A stretch of DNA of 59,120 nt from JALYNX01 sp040905925 (GCA_040905925.1 JBBDQO010000011.1:1-59120), one strand, 5' to 3'. Counted from the first letter of the stretch, positions 7,954 to 16,822 are shown. The notes: generated by a model not told the origin, from the letters alone. Translations and numbers: made by a program.

Positions 7954-9405
7954 TCATCCCTTGACCACTCCGACCGGACGTAACCGTGCCACCTTTGCGG
8001 CGAGGTGCCCACGCGCACACACGTCGACAACCTCATCGACGTCCTTATAGGCGTATGGCGCCTCTTCGGACAGCAGCCGGATCGATCCTGGACGCACCGA
8101 GATTCCTTCGGCCTCGAGTTGGTCGCGTACTTGTGATCCAGGCTGTCGTCTCTTGGCCTGCTTACGGCTCATAACCCGGCCCGCCCCATGTGCCGCAGAG
8201 AAGAAGGCCGGGTTGTCGACTACGCCGCGGAGAACCCAAGAGCTGGTTCCCATCGATCCTGGGACCAGCACCGGCTGCCCCGTTGCCCGAAGATCCTCGG
8301 GGAGATCGAGGTGGCCCGGGCCAAAGGCTCGGGTGGCCCCTTTACGGTGGACACACAGCTCGGTGGCCCGACCATCGACGTCGTGGGTCTCGATCTTGGC
8401 CAGGTTGTGCGCAACGTCGTAGACCAGACGCATGCCCGTCTTCTCCGGGGACATCCCGAAGGACTCGGCAAATGCCTGTCGGGCGGCGTGCGCCAACACG
8501 TGGCGATTGGCCCAGGCGAAGTTGGCCGAGGCGGCCATCGCCCTCAGATACTCATCGCCCTCGGGCGACCGAACCGGGACGCAGGCGAGTTGACGGTCGG
8601 GAACCGTGATCCCGTAACTGCTCATCGCCGGGCCCATTGCCCGAAGCTGGTCGGTGCAGGTCTGATGCCCCAGACCCCGCGAGCCGCAATGGAGCATCAC
8701 CACCAGCATTCCCTCGGCAAGACCGAAGGCTTGCGCGACATTCGAGTCGTGGACCTCGTCCACCACCTGTACCTCGAGGAAGTGGTTGCCGGAACCCAGC
8801 GAGCCCAGCTGCCCACGTCCCCGGGCGATGGCGTGGTCGCTGATGGTCTTGGGGTCGGCCCCTGCCGATGTGCCATGTTCTTCGCAGCGCTCCAGGTCTT
8901 CTTCCCAGCCGTATCCGGCTTCGAGGGCGGCTGCAGCCCCCCTGGCGAGCACCCCGGGCACCAGGTCCCCGGGAGCGATCGCTCCCTTGCCCAGCCCTCG
9001 TGGGATGCTCTGATCCAGGTTGCGCATCACCCGTTCCCGGTGCGAATTGAAGTCGGCTTCGGTGAAGTTCGATGCGAGCAGCCGCACGCCACAGCAAATG
9101 TCGAAGCCAACCCCTCCAGGGGAGACGACCCCGTCGGCGTCGACGTCGGTGGCGGCCACCCCGCCGATGGGGAACCCGTACCCCCAATGAATGTCAGGCA
9201 TGGCGAAAGACGCTCTCCTGATCCCCGGCAGCTGGGCGACGTTGGCCACCTGTGTCGTCGCGTGCTCCAGTAGTACCAAATCCATGAGCGTCTGCGAGGC
9301 GAAGATCAGGCCCGGCACTGTCATTGCCCCAAAGGGGGCGAGCTCCCAGACCACATCGGAGATCCGTCGGTACTCCACAGCCTCCACTTTGGCCGGTGTG
9401 ATCAC
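7954..9405 (-). CDS. rtcB: RtcB family RNA-splicing ligase
   Basis: The 483-aa protein has the full RtcB signature: PGGVGFDICCGVRLL (Mn-binding Asp and Cys), GSLGSGNHFLEVQ, HCGSRGLGHQ (Mn ligand His), and SAAHGAGRVMSR with the His that is guanylylated. RtcB joins 2',3'-cyclic-phosphate or 3'-phosphate RNA ends to 5'-OH using GTP, in RNA repair or splicing. The start is GTG at 9405, 19 bp after the archease stop. Both genes run leftward as an operon, so archease probably activates this ligase. Confidence 0.95.
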   Translation of the reverse strand: MITPAKVEAVEYRRISDVVWELAPFGAMTVPGLIFASQTLMDLVLLEHATTQVANVAQLPGIRRASFAMPDIHWGYGFPIGGVAATDVDADGVVSPGGVGFDICCGVRLLASNFTEADFNSHRERVMRNLDQSIPRGLGKGAIAPGDLVPGVLARGAAAALEAGYGWEEDLERCEEHGTSAGADPKTISDHAIARGRGQLGSLGSGNHFLEVQVVDEVHDSNVAQAFGLAEGMLVVMLHCGSRGLGHQTCTDQLRAMGPAMSSYGITVPDRQLACVPVRSPEGDEYLRAMAASANFAWANRHVLAHAARQAFAESFGMSPEKTGMRLVYDVAHNLAKIETHDVDGRATELCVHRKGATRAFGPGHLDLPEDLRATGQPVLVPGSMGTSSWVLRGVVDNPAFFSAAHGAGRVMSRKQAKRRQPGSQVRDQLEAEGISVRPGSIRLLSEEAPYAYKDVDEVVDVCARGHLAAKVARLRPVGVVKG

Positions 9406-9424
9406 CGTTCGCTAGGGCCGATGG

Positions 9425-9838
9425 TCAGACATCGAAATACACCCGGCCATACCACCCATCCTCCCTCTCCTCGACCACCAGCCGGTGATAGGTGACTGCC
9501 TTGATCGGAGGCCCGGACGGCTCGACAGCGGCGACCGGGACGCCGCCCGCCTCCACGGTGATGGCAAGACCGCCGGGGCTCGAGTCGACCCTGAAGGCGC
9601 AGAATACAAGGTCCTCGATCTCGGAGAGATAGACCAGCTCAGAGAGGGTGTCCACCACCAGATCCTCGGGGGTGGCCGATTCGACCCTGACCTTGGTCCA
9701 CCGCACGGCGGCCGACGGCTCAATGGTTGCGACGAGGCTGAACATGCCAGTCGCCAGCTCCGCGACCAAAGATGGAAGCGAATCACCGGTCGCTTCGATC
9801 CCGGTGTCCGCAGTGTGGGAGAGCACCCGATAGGACAT
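9425..9838 (-). CDS. Archease, RtcB cofactor
   Basis: The protein is about 137 aa with archease features: N-terminal MSYRVLSHTADTGIEATG (conserved His-Thr-Ala-Asp), a central VDTLSELVYLSEIEDLVF helix, and the acidic C-terminal end VEEREDGWYGRVYFDV. Archease speeds RtcB guanylylation and gives multiple turnover. ATG 9838 matches the family start; a GTG at 9859 would add seven residues. Its position directly before rtcB confirms the pairing. Confidence 0.92.
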   Translation of the reverse strand: MSYRVLSHTADTGIEATGDSLPSLVAELATGMFSLVATIEPSAAVRWTKVRVESATPEDLVVDTLSELVYLSEIEDLVFCAFRVDSSPGGLAITVEAGGVPVAAVEPSGPPIKAVTYHRLVVEEREDGWYGRVYFDV

Positions 9839-10046
9839 GGCTGTGATTCTGGTCGTCACGGATGGGCGACTCGATCATATGAAGCTCCGCAACCAGGCGG
9901 AACGGCGTCCCGGCGTTAAGGGTGATCCACCACATCGTGGCCAGGGAGCCGATGATGACAATTAGGCCTGTCACCCGGGCCGCAAACAACAGGCGGGACG
10001 TCCCGGAGTCTTTTCGATCTACCTCGATGGGCAGAGCCGAGCTCAT
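9783..10046 (-). CDS. Possible small single-span membrane protein
   Basis: An 87-codon frame begins MSSALPIEVDRKDSGTSR and carries one convincing hydrophobic span (TGLIVIIGSLATMWWITL, residues about 26-43). Its last 18 codons overlap the start of archease in another frame, which is unusual; only the first 60 residues look protein-like. No SD is visible, and the ATG lies close to a promoter-like region. No known family was recognised. Confidence 0.3.
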   Translation of the reverse strand: MSSALPIEVDRKDSGTSRLLFAARVTGLIVIIGSLATMWWITLNAGTPFRLVAELHMIESPIRDDQNHSHVLSGALPHCGHRDRSDR

Positions 10047-10061
10047 GTGACAATGATGACA

Positions 10062-10087
10062 TTACGGTCGTTACGGAGTCGTTACGG
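10062..10087. repeat. Three TTACGG repeats
   Basis: TTACGG occurs at 10062, 10071 and 10082 (spacings 9 and 11 bp), just upstream of the leftward small membrane ORF/archease/rtcB run. TGACAATGATGACA precedes it. It could be an iterated activator site. The rest of the 10047-10228 gap shows no gene. Confidence 0.3.
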
Positions 10088-10228
10088 CCGAGTTGCCTAT
10101 TTCAGCCCTCGTCAATGGCAATCAGCCTTGGGTCGTCCGCAAGGTGGCGTCACTTGTCTCCGGCTCTGCCACCCCAAGTGCGTCGACGCCTGCCCGAGGT
10201 CTGACTCATTGGTCCATCTCGCTCCGGC

Positions 10229-10566
10229 TCAGGCGTACATCAATGATCCCGGGGTGGTAAGCAACTCTCCAGTCTCCAGCCATGTCTTCAGCCCGGAGAG
10301 AATCATGGGCCAGCCACCGTAGATCTCGTTGTTGGCACCCTCGCGCATCTGGTCGTGGGTCACGGTCAGACGACAGGAGTCACCGACCGGCTCGATGTCC
10401 CAGGTGACTCTCGAGGTGCCCTCGCTTTTCACTTCATCGCTCCAAAGGGCAACCATGCTCTGTACCAATCGGCGCTGCGGGTCGACCTCGAGGTTTTGTC
10501 CCTCCCCGAGCAATCCTGGGGCGTTGGGGTGGCTCATCTCGAAGCGTGACCCTGGTGTGCCCCGTT
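10229..10566 (-). pseudogene. AHSA1/SRPBCC domain protein, N-terminally truncated remnant
   Basis: The frame contains the C-terminal two thirds of an AHSA1-type SRPBCC domain: GSRFEMSHPNAPGLLGEG, the DPQRRLVQS strand, RVTWDIEPVGDSCRLTVTHD and the C-terminal helix GGWPMILSGLKTWLETG. The first strand and helix of the fold, about 50 residues, are missing. Upstream of residue GTPGSRF only about 30 bp separate it from the stop of the lactate dehydrogenase gene. ATG 10537 is the only internal start. A truncation junction near 10560 is the simplest explanation. Confidence 0.65.
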
Positions 10567-10596
10567 GCAGACCGGCCACGCTATCCCGAGAGCTGC

Positions 10597-11841
10597 CTAA
10601 CGGGCTACCGATATGTAGTCCCGACTGAGATCCTTGATGGACGGGCACCCGATGAGGGCCATCGTTCTCTTGATGTCCGATGCCAACAGGCTCAACACGT
10701 GGTCGACTCCGGCTTCTCCTGCGGCTCCCAGCCCATATAGATATGCGCGGCCTGCCATACAGGCGGTTGCACCCAACGCCAGCGCCTTGACGATGTCGCT
10801 GCCCCTGCGCACGCCGCCGTCGCAGATGATCTCTGTGCGACTGCCAACAGCGTCGGCAACCGAGGGCAGTAAGTCGAGGGGAGTCGGAGCAGAGTCGAGT
10901 TGGCGCCCGCCGTGATTGGAGAGGGCAATCGCTTCCACGCCCTCGTCGGCGGCGATGATCGCGTCAGCCACGGTCTGGATCCCCTTGAGCACGATCGGGC
11001 CGCTCCATTGACTGCGAAGCCACTCCACGTCCTTCCACGACAGGCCCGGGTCGAACTGGCTGCCAACGTATTCGGCCAGAGACACAGCTTCGGCCCCGTC
11101 GCCCACCTCGCGCCCGACCACATTGGCGAACACGATCGGCTCGTGCGTCAGGAACTGCCACGTCCAACCCGGATGGACGATCCCGTCGAAGATCGTTGAG
11201 AGCCCCAATTTGGGTGGAAGCGTGAAGCCACGCCTCGCATCGCGTTCCCGCCTCCCAAGCACAGCAGTATCAACCGTGAGACACAATGCCTCGTATCCCG
11301 AAGCCGCGGCTCTGTGCACCAGGTCGGCGACCAACCCCCGATCTCGCCATACATAGACCTGAAACCACAACCTGGACGAGCTGACTTCAGCGACTTCCTC
11401 GATCGAACGGGTTCCCAGAGTGGACAGGGCGTAGGGGAGGTCCGCCCGCGCCGCGGATCGAGCCACTGCCAGTTCGCCGGCAGGGTCGGCGATCCGGGTG
11501 AAGCCAGTCGGCGCCAGTACCAGAGGAAAGGCAAGGGGTTTGCCGAGAAGGGTCGATCTGATGTCGATCTCACCCATTCCGCGCAGGACGCGGGGCCGGA
11601 AGGTCACGTGACGGTACGCCTGAGTGTTGGATGCGAGAGTGTGCTCATCCTCGGCTCCTCCGTCGATGTAATCGAAGACACCACGGGGTAGCCGGCGTTT
11701 GGCGATGGATCGGAGATCGGCGACAGATACCCCGCGCCGTAGCCGGCGCCGTTTGGAACGGAACTCGACTCGTCGAAAGCGGAGCACGCTGAGAGCCCCG
11801 AACCATTGTCGTCTGCGCCTTGGGGGCCTGGGATCAGGCAT
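10597..11841 (-). CDS. lldD: FMN-dependent L-lactate dehydrogenase
   Basis: The 414-aa protein belongs to the FMN-dependent alpha-hydroxy-acid dehydrogenase family. It has the FDYIDGGAEDEHTL entry motif, LAPTGFTRIADPAGE and FQVYVWRDR. The catalytic His is in ALSNHGGRQLD, and the flavin phosphate loop is DGGVRRGSDIVKALALGA. It oxidises a 2-hydroxy acid, typically L-lactate, to the keto acid with quinone or oxygen as acceptor. ATG 11841 is preceded by GGAG at good spacing; the upstream GTG 11853 is less likely. It is divergent from the rhamnose operon, whose aldolase route yields L-lactaldehyde and then L-lactate. Confidence 0.85.
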   Translation of the reverse strand: MPDPRPPRRRRQWFGALSVLRFRRVEFRSKRRRLRRGVSVADLRSIAKRRLPRGVFDYIDGGAEDEHTLASNTQAYRHVTFRPRVLRGMGEIDIRSTLLGKPLAFPLVLAPTGFTRIADPAGELAVARSAARADLPYALSTLGTRSIEEVAEVSSSRLWFQVYVWRDRGLVADLVHRAAASGYEALCLTVDTAVLGRRERDARRGFTLPPKLGLSTIFDGIVHPGWTWQFLTHEPIVFANVVGREVGDGAEAVSLAEYVGSQFDPGLSWKDVEWLRSQWSGPIVLKGIQTVADAIIAADEGVEAIALSNHGGRQLDSAPTPLDLLPSVADAVGSRTEIICDGGVRRGSDIVKALALGATACMAGRAYLYGLGAAGEAGVDHVLSLLASDIKRTMALIGCPSIKDLSRDYISVAR

Positions 11842-11860
11842 GAGTCGCTCCACCAGTCAC

Positions 11861-11915
11861 GATGTGATCTGATGTGATATGTTACACAGCTGAACGTTTT
11901 CGCTCCGGCGGAGCG
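11861..11915. promoter_or_regulatory. Divergent control region: 10-bp tandem repeat and palindromes
   Basis: GATGTGATCT/GATGTGATAT is a 10-bp tandem repeat at 11861-11880. It runs into TGTGATATGTTACACA, a partly symmetric TGTG..CACA element. CGCTCC-GGC-GGAGCG at 11901-11915 is a short perfect hairpin. All lie between lldD (leftward) and the rhamnose transport operon (rightward), where a shared operator would be expected. The DeoR regulator at 21646 is a candidate binder. Confidence 0.4.
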
Positions 11916-11935
11916 TTTGAGCGAGGAGGAGCTTG

Positions 11936-12013
11936 GTGCCGATCGCCTGGACCACCGCGGTGGGCTCAGATCTGTTGAGAGTCTTCATGAGACTCGGATG
12001 GTGTGATGACTGA
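11936..12013 (+). CDS. Possible short leader ORF before the rhamnose ABC ATPase gene
   Basis: A strong SD (AGGAGGA, 11924-11930) lies 5 bp before GTG 11936. This opens a 25-codon frame, beginning (V/M)PIAWTTAVGSDLL and ending in a TGA at 12011-12013. The stop overlaps the ATG of the next gene at 12006. That gene has only a weak SD of its own, so the short frame may serve translational coupling. It may also be fortuitous. Confidence 0.3.
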   Translation: MPIAWTTAVGSDLLRVFMRLGWCDD

Positions 12014-13499
12014 GGTCCGTTCCGTGATGGAGATCCAGGGTGTCCACAAGCGCTTCGACGCCACCCAGGCCCTGTCCGATGTCTCGCTGGAGGTTGTCTC
12101 CGGTGAGGTGCACGCCATCGTTGGTGAGAACGGCGCCGGCAAGTCGACCCTGATCAAGATCATGACCGGAATCTTCTCGGCCGACCAGGGGACGATGACG
12201 ATCGATGGCGAGGTCTACGCACCTCGTGGCGCCGCCGAAGCCCAAAGAAGTGGTGTGGCCGCGATCTACCAAGAGCCCTCGGTATTCCCTGACCTCAGCG
12301 TCGCCGAGAACATCTATATAGGACACCAAGATCGGACATGGCTGGTCGATCGCCCGTCCATGATCCGCGATGCAGAGAAGATCCTCGCCACCCTCGACAT
12401 CGATATCAATCCTCGGCTGCCTGCGGCCGGCCTCACGGTTGCAGGGCAGCAAGCTGTCGAGATCGCCAAGGCGATCTCCCTCGATGTCCGGGTCCTGATC
12501 ATGGACGAACCAACGGCGGCGCTGTCTGCACACGAAGTCGACCGACTGCTTCGACAGGTGCGCAAACTCAAGGAATCCGGGGTCGCGGTTCTCTTCATCA
12601 CCCATCGCCTCGAAGAGGTATTCGCGATCTCAGATCGGATCTCGGTGTTTCGCGACGGCCGGCGCATCTCTACTCGCTCCACGTCCGAGGTGACAGTGGA
12701 GTCTCTGGTGAAGGAGATGGTTGGCCGCGACCCTGCCGACTTCTTTGCGCGGGAGGATCATCCCACCGGCGAGGTCGTGTTGCGTGTCGAATCGCTTGGC
12801 CGCGACGGCGTTTTCTCTGACATCTCTTTCGAGCTGCACCGGGGTGAAGTGCTCGGATTCGCGGGTCTCGTGGGCAGCGGGCGCACCGACATCGCGCTGG
12901 CTCTGTTCGGTGTCGCTCCGGCCGACACCGGGACAGTGATGCTCGAGGGCACCAGCATCGATATCCGAACCCCAAAGGAAGCCCTGCATCGAGGGATCGC
13001 CTACCTATCCGAGGACCGTCGGCGGCTCGGTCTATCGATGCCGCAATCGGTCACGGCCAATGTCACGTTGGCGACCCTGGATCGGTACCGAAAGCGCTTT
13101 GGCCTTCTCGACCGGGCCAAGGAGCGTGAGGATGCCGCTTCGTTGAGCGAACGACTCGGGATCAGGACGCCGACCCTTGCCACACCGGTCAGTCACCTCT
13201 CTGGTGGCAATCAGCAGAAGACGATGCTCGCCAAATGGCTGAATGCGAGACCGAAGGTCCTGATCCTCGACGAGCCCACCAGAGGCATCGACGTGGGCTC
13301 AAAGGCCGACGTTCATCGATACGTGGACGAGCTCGCCCGTTCCGGAATCGCCATCATCCTCATCTCGTCCGATCTACCTGAGGTCATCGCAGTCAGCGAC
13401 CGCGTGGCCGTGCTTCGGGAGGGAAACCTCATGGGTATCTACTCCCGCTCCGACGCAACCCAGGAGCGGATCATGGCCAGGGCGGTGGGAACCTCGTGA
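12006..13499 (+). CDS. rhaT: Rhamnose-type CUT2 ABC transporter ATP-binding protein (two NBDs)
   Basis: This protein of about 497 aa has two fused nucleotide-binding domains, as in RbsA/XylG/RhaT. Domain 1 has Walker A GENGAGKST and Walker B VLIMDEPTAALSAHE; domain 2 has a degenerate Walker A GLVGSGRTD, signature LSGGNQQKTMLAKWL and VLILDEPTRGIDVGSK. It energises sugar uptake from the cytoplasmic face. ATG 12006 is used; GTG 12003 and ATG 12027 are alternatives. It overlaps the permease gene by 4 bp. The rhamnose assignment rests on the catabolic genes downstream. Confidence 0.9.
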   Translation: MTEVRSVMEIQGVHKRFDATQALSDVSLEVVSGEVHAIVGENGAGKSTLIKIMTGIFSADQGTMTIDGEVYAPRGAAEAQRSGVAAIYQEPSVFPDLSVAENIYIGHQDRTWLVDRPSMIRDAEKILATLDIDINPRLPAAGLTVAGQQAVEIAKAISLDVRVLIMDEPTAALSAHEVDRLLRQVRKLKESGVAVLFITHRLEEVFAISDRISVFRDGRRISTRSTSEVTVESLVKEMVGRDPADFFAREDHPTGEVVLRVESLGRDGVFSDISFELHRGEVLGFAGLVGSGRTDIALALFGVAPADTGTVMLEGTSIDIRTPKEALHRGIAYLSEDRRRLGLSMPQSVTANVTLATLDRYRKRFGLLDRAKEREDAASLSERLGIRTPTLATPVSHLSGGNQQKTMLAKWLNARPKVLILDEPTRGIDVGSKADVHRYVDELARSGIAIILISSDLPEVIAVSDRVAVLREGNLMGIYSRSDATQERIMARAVGTS

Positions 13500-14602
13500 A
13501 CAGGGAGGCGACCTTCGCTCTGGACCGACGGGGTTCATCGTGGCTTCGACCGGAGCGGGTGAAAGAGCTGACGCTTCTCGGGATCATCGGCGTATCGGTC
13601 ATCCTGTTTGGGTTTGCGGTCGATGGTTATCTGAGTGGCCGGTTCTTCAATCGGGTCACTACCTCTGTTGTGATCGTTGCCATCCTCGCTGCGGGTCAGG
13701 CCTTAGTGATCATCACGCGCAACATCGACCTGTCGGTGGGCTCGGTTGTGGGGGTCGCCGCCTATTTGACCGGTGATTTCCTGGCCACCAACACAACCAT
13801 CGGTGCGGCGGGTGCGATAGGCGTGGCGATGGTGGTCGGCGCCATCCTTGGAGCGGTGAACGGTCTGTTGGTCGCCTACGGGGGTGTGCCAGCGATCATC
13901 GTGACCCTCGGAACCCTGGCGATATTTCGGACGCTGTTGGCCCTGTACTCAGGGGGCGCCAACATCACTGCCGCATCACTTCCCGATTGGGTCCTCGGAT
14001 TCAATCAGGTGACTGTCTTCACGGTTGGCGGATTCGAGATACGGCTCGTCTTTGTCATCGCGATTCTCGTGGTCCTGATCCTGCAGTGGGCGATGAGCAA
14101 GCTCCGTTGGGGTCGAAGGCTCTATGCCATTGGCTCTAATCCAGAAGCTGCACGGCAGGCTGGCTTGCCTGCAAGGAGACTCGTCTTCTTCGCGTTTGTT
14201 GGCTCTGGCACGTTGGCCGGGCTGGCCGGATTCATGTTTCTCGCCCGTGCCGGGACCATCAGCGCCACTGCAGGAGCGGGGCTCGAACTGGAGTCGGTTG
14301 CGGCCGCAGTGGTTGGAGGAGTGAGCATCCTCGGTGGCTCGGGCACGATCGTCGGTGCTCTTCTCGGTGCCGTGCTCATCGACACTCTCAAATTGAGCCT
14401 GGTCAGAGTTCCGGAGGTGAGCGAATTCTGGCGAGATGCCTTTTTGGGAGTCCTGATCCTGGCCGCGGTGCTACTCGATACCTGGCTTCAGAGGCGGTTC
14501 ACCCGGCGCTGGTCTGCTGAGGCGCGCCGGGCCGAAGGCCATTTGACCGCCGGCACGGGGCAGATCCGCCCGGTGCTCGATGGAGGGTCCTCGGATGCGT
14601 GA
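13496..14602 (+). CDS. rhaP: Rhamnose-type CUT2 ABC transporter permease 1
   Basis: This 368-aa membrane protein of the RbsC/BPD_transp_2 family has about eight to ten spans. ITRNIDLSVGSVVG is the family signature near residue 80, and GGVSILGGSGTIVGALLGA is the conserved cytoplasmic loop near residue 280. The GTG start at 13496 overlaps the ATPase stop (GTGA). With the next gene it should form the heterodimeric channel of the rhamnose importer. Confidence 0.9.
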   Translation: MNREATFALDRRGSSWLRPERVKELTLLGIIGVSVILFGFAVDGYLSGRFFNRVTTSVVIVAILAAGQALVIITRNIDLSVGSVVGVAAYLTGDFLATNTTIGAAGAIGVAMVVGAILGAVNGLLVAYGGVPAIIVTLGTLAIFRTLLALYSGGANITAASLPDWVLGFNQVTVFTVGGFEIRLVFVIAILVVLILQWAMSKLRWGRRLYAIGSNPEAARQAGLPARRLVFFAFVGSGTLAGLAGFMFLARAGTISATAGAGLELESVAAAVVGGVSILGGSGTIVGALLGAVLIDTLKLSLVRVPEVSEFWRDAFLGVLILAAVLLDTWLQRRFTRRWSAEARRAEGHLTAGTGQIRPVLDGGSSDA

Positions 14603-15581
14603 ATGGGTAGCCAAGCACCGATGGGAGGCCATCTTGATAGTGATCCTCGCGATCACCATCGTCGTGAACGTCGCCCTCTCGCCGTTCTATCTCGGCGTCG
14701 GCAATTTCATCAATCTGTTCTGGCTCTCGATCGAGAAGATCATCGTCGTCATCGTCATGACGTTCGTGATCATCAACGGTGAAATCGACTTGTCGGTGGC
14801 CTCGGTCATGGGATTCTCGGCCGCGGTGTTGGCCACGCTCCATCTTGGCGGAGAGGTGCCGTTTGGCATCGCGATCGTGATCGCGCTGGCGGCTGGCGCG
14901 CTTGCCGGTTTGATTCAGGGCTTCCTGGTCGGTCGCGTCGGCCTGCCTTCGCTTGTGGTGACCCTTGCCGGCTTGATCGGATTCCGCGGAGCGGCACGGG
15001 TCCTGCTCGAGGATCGGTCGATCGGCGACTTTCCCGAATGGTTCGATCGTCTCGGTCAGCACCCATTGGTCGGGCCTATTCCCCTGGCTCTGTTTGTCTT
15101 TTTCGCCGGGTTGGCAGTTGCCTGGGTCACCCTCGAGCGCGGTGCCCTCGGTCGGGAGGTTTACGTCACCGGGGACAGCGCAGACGTTGGACGGTATTCC
15201 GGAATCGAGGTCGGCGGCTTGAAACTCCGACTGTTGGTCACATCAGGACTGGTGGCAGGGCTGGCCGGCGTCATGTTCGCCGCACGGCTCGGATCAGTGC
15301 GTGGCAGCCTCGGCGAGTTTTTCGAACTCGACATCATCACCATGGTCCTGCTTGGCGGAGTGAGCATCTTCGGCGGATCGGGTTCGATGTTGGGCGTCGT
15401 TCTGGCCATCTTCACGGTGCTCAACATCCGCAATGGCCTTGGGCTGGCCAATGTCGACGGCATCGTCCAAACCGGCGTGATCGGTCTGTTACTGATCGGA
15501 TCGGTCCTGATTCCAAATCTTGCCCAGAGATTCGGCTCGCGGCGCGTTGCGCTCGAGGCCGTGGCTCATGGGCCCTCTTAA
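14595..15581 (+). CDS. rhaQ: Rhamnose-type CUT2 ABC transporter permease 2
   Basis: The 328-aa second permease of the same family has IINGEIDLSVASVMG, GLPSLVVTLAGLIGFRG and GGVSIFGGSGSMLGVVLA at the expected positions. ATG 14595 is chosen because GGAGGG at 14582-14587 lies at ideal spacing; ATG 14580 is too early. It overlaps the preceding permease by 8 bp. Carrying two different permeases is typical of RhaPQ systems, unlike ribose systems with one. Confidence 0.9.
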   Translation: MREWVAKHRWEAILIVILAITIVVNVALSPFYLGVGNFINLFWLSIEKIIVVIVMTFVIINGEIDLSVASVMGFSAAVLATLHLGGEVPFGIAIVIALAAGALAGLIQGFLVGRVGLPSLVVTLAGLIGFRGAARVLLEDRSIGDFPEWFDRLGQHPLVGPIPLALFVFFAGLAVAWVTLERGALGREVYVTGDSADVGRYSGIEVGGLKLRLLVTSGLVAGLAGVMFAARLGSVRGSLGEFFELDIITMVLLGGVSIFGGSGSMLGVVLAIFTVLNIRNGLGLANVDGIVQTGVIGLLLIGSVLIPNLAQRFGSRRVALEAVAHGPS

Positions 15582-15660
15582 CGAACGAAGAAACGGGAGG
15601 TAGTTGAGTCAGAACGAACACACCAGCAAGAAACAGGACAACCAAGAGGAGGAAGGGAAA

Positions 15661-16812
15661 GTGACAGCAATCAAACGAAGGATGCGAAGACTGGGACTGT
15701 TGGCAGTTTTGGTCCTGGTGGTCGCCGCCTGCGGGGATGATGGCGGTGACGCCACCACGACTGCCGCAGGCGATACCACGACCACCATTGCAGAAACGAC
15801 CACTACAGCTGGTGAAGAACCCACTACTACGGCAGCTCCAGCGCCAGAAGCGGTGGTGATCACCGGCTCCGGGTCGATCACGTCGACATTCTTGCCCAAG
15901 TGCACCAACATTGCCGTGTTCCCACAGGCGTTTGAAGGCTCCGAGGAAGCGGCGACCGAGCTCGGATCCGACCCTGCGGAGTTCGTGGGCCCTGCAGACT
16001 GTGGTGATGCCACCGGTCAGATCGAGTTCATGAGCAACGCGGTGACGCAGGGCGTCCAGGCGATCATGGTGTCCAACAACGCCGGCGACGAGTTGGCGCC
16101 GTCCGCTGAAGCTGCCGCGGCAGCGGGGATACCTGTTGTGGCTTGGGACTCTCCGATTCCGTCGGCGGCTGGGGAGAGCGTGTTCATCGCTCAGGTGGAC
16201 TTCGACGAGACCGGGGTGGTGATGGCCGACATGGCGCTTTCCATCTTGGGTGACGACGGTGGCGAATTCGCCATCCTCTCGGCGACACCTGAGGCAGCGA
16301 ACCAGAATGCCTGGATTGCGGCTATGGAAGAAGCTCTGGCCGCTGACGCCAAATACGCCAATCTGGTCCTGGTCGACACGGTCTATGGCAACGACGTGGC
16401 CGAGGATTCGGTCACTGCCGCTCTGGGACTGGTCGACTCTCACCCCGACCTGGAGCTGATAATGGCTCCGACCACGGTCGGGATCGTGGCGGCTGCCCAG
16501 GCCATGACCCAAGAAGGGCTGTGTGATCAGGTCAAGGTCTCGGGTCTGGGTCTTCCGGCCGAGATGGCGGAGTACGTCGAGAGCGGCTGCGCTCCCGAGT
16601 TTGCGCTGTGGAGCTTTGTCGACCTCGGCTATCTGGCGTATTACGTGGCGTACGGGATCGCCACCGACCAGATCGAGGGCGTCGAAGGTGAGACCTTCGT
16701 GGCGGGACGGATGGGTGAATACACAATCACCGCCGACCCGACCCGTGATGCAGGTCTGAGGGTGCTCATGGGCCCCTTTAGCGTTTACAACGCGGAGAAC
16801 CCCGGCACCTGA
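15661..16812 (+). CDS. rhaS: Rhamnose-binding lipoprotein of CUT2 ABC transporter
   Basis: The 383-aa protein begins with basic residues, a hydrophobic core LGLLAVLVLVV and lipobox VAAC, so it is anchored as a lipoprotein. A Thr/Glu-rich linker follows, then a type I periplasmic-binding fold (MSNNAGDELAPSAEAAAAAG, FIAQVDFDETG). The GTG start at 15661 follows a long purine SD (AGGAGGAAGGGAAA); TTG 15604 would give an overlong n-region. It closes the transport operon, before a large palindrome. Confidence 0.88.
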   Translation: MTAIKRRMRRLGLLAVLVLVVAACGDDGGDATTTAAGDTTTTIAETTTTAGEEPTTTAAPAPEAVVITGSGSITSTFLPKCTNIAVFPQAFEGSEEAATELGSDPAEFVGPADCGDATGQIEFMSNAVTQGVQAIMVSNNAGDELAPSAEAAAAAGIPVVAWDSPIPSAAGESVFIAQVDFDETGVVMADMALSILGDDGGEFAILSATPEAANQNAWIAAMEEALAADAKYANLVLVDTVYGNDVAEDSVTAALGLVDSHPDLELIMAPTTVGIVAAAQAMTQEGLCDQVKVSGLGLPAEMAEYVESGCAPEFALWSFVDLGYLAYYVAYGIATDQIEGVEGETFVAGRMGEYTITADPTRDAGLRVLMGPFSVYNAENPGT

Positions 16813-16822
16813 CTCGCAAAAT

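Noticed and set aside
8188..9273. 361-codon plus-strand frame opposite rtcB
   Set aside because: The minus strand encodes an unmistakable RtcB with all motifs; the plus frame is antisense noise in GC-rich DNA.
10047..10322. 91-codon plus-strand frame
   Set aside because: No domain, no SD, and it overlaps the AHSA1 remnant antisense.
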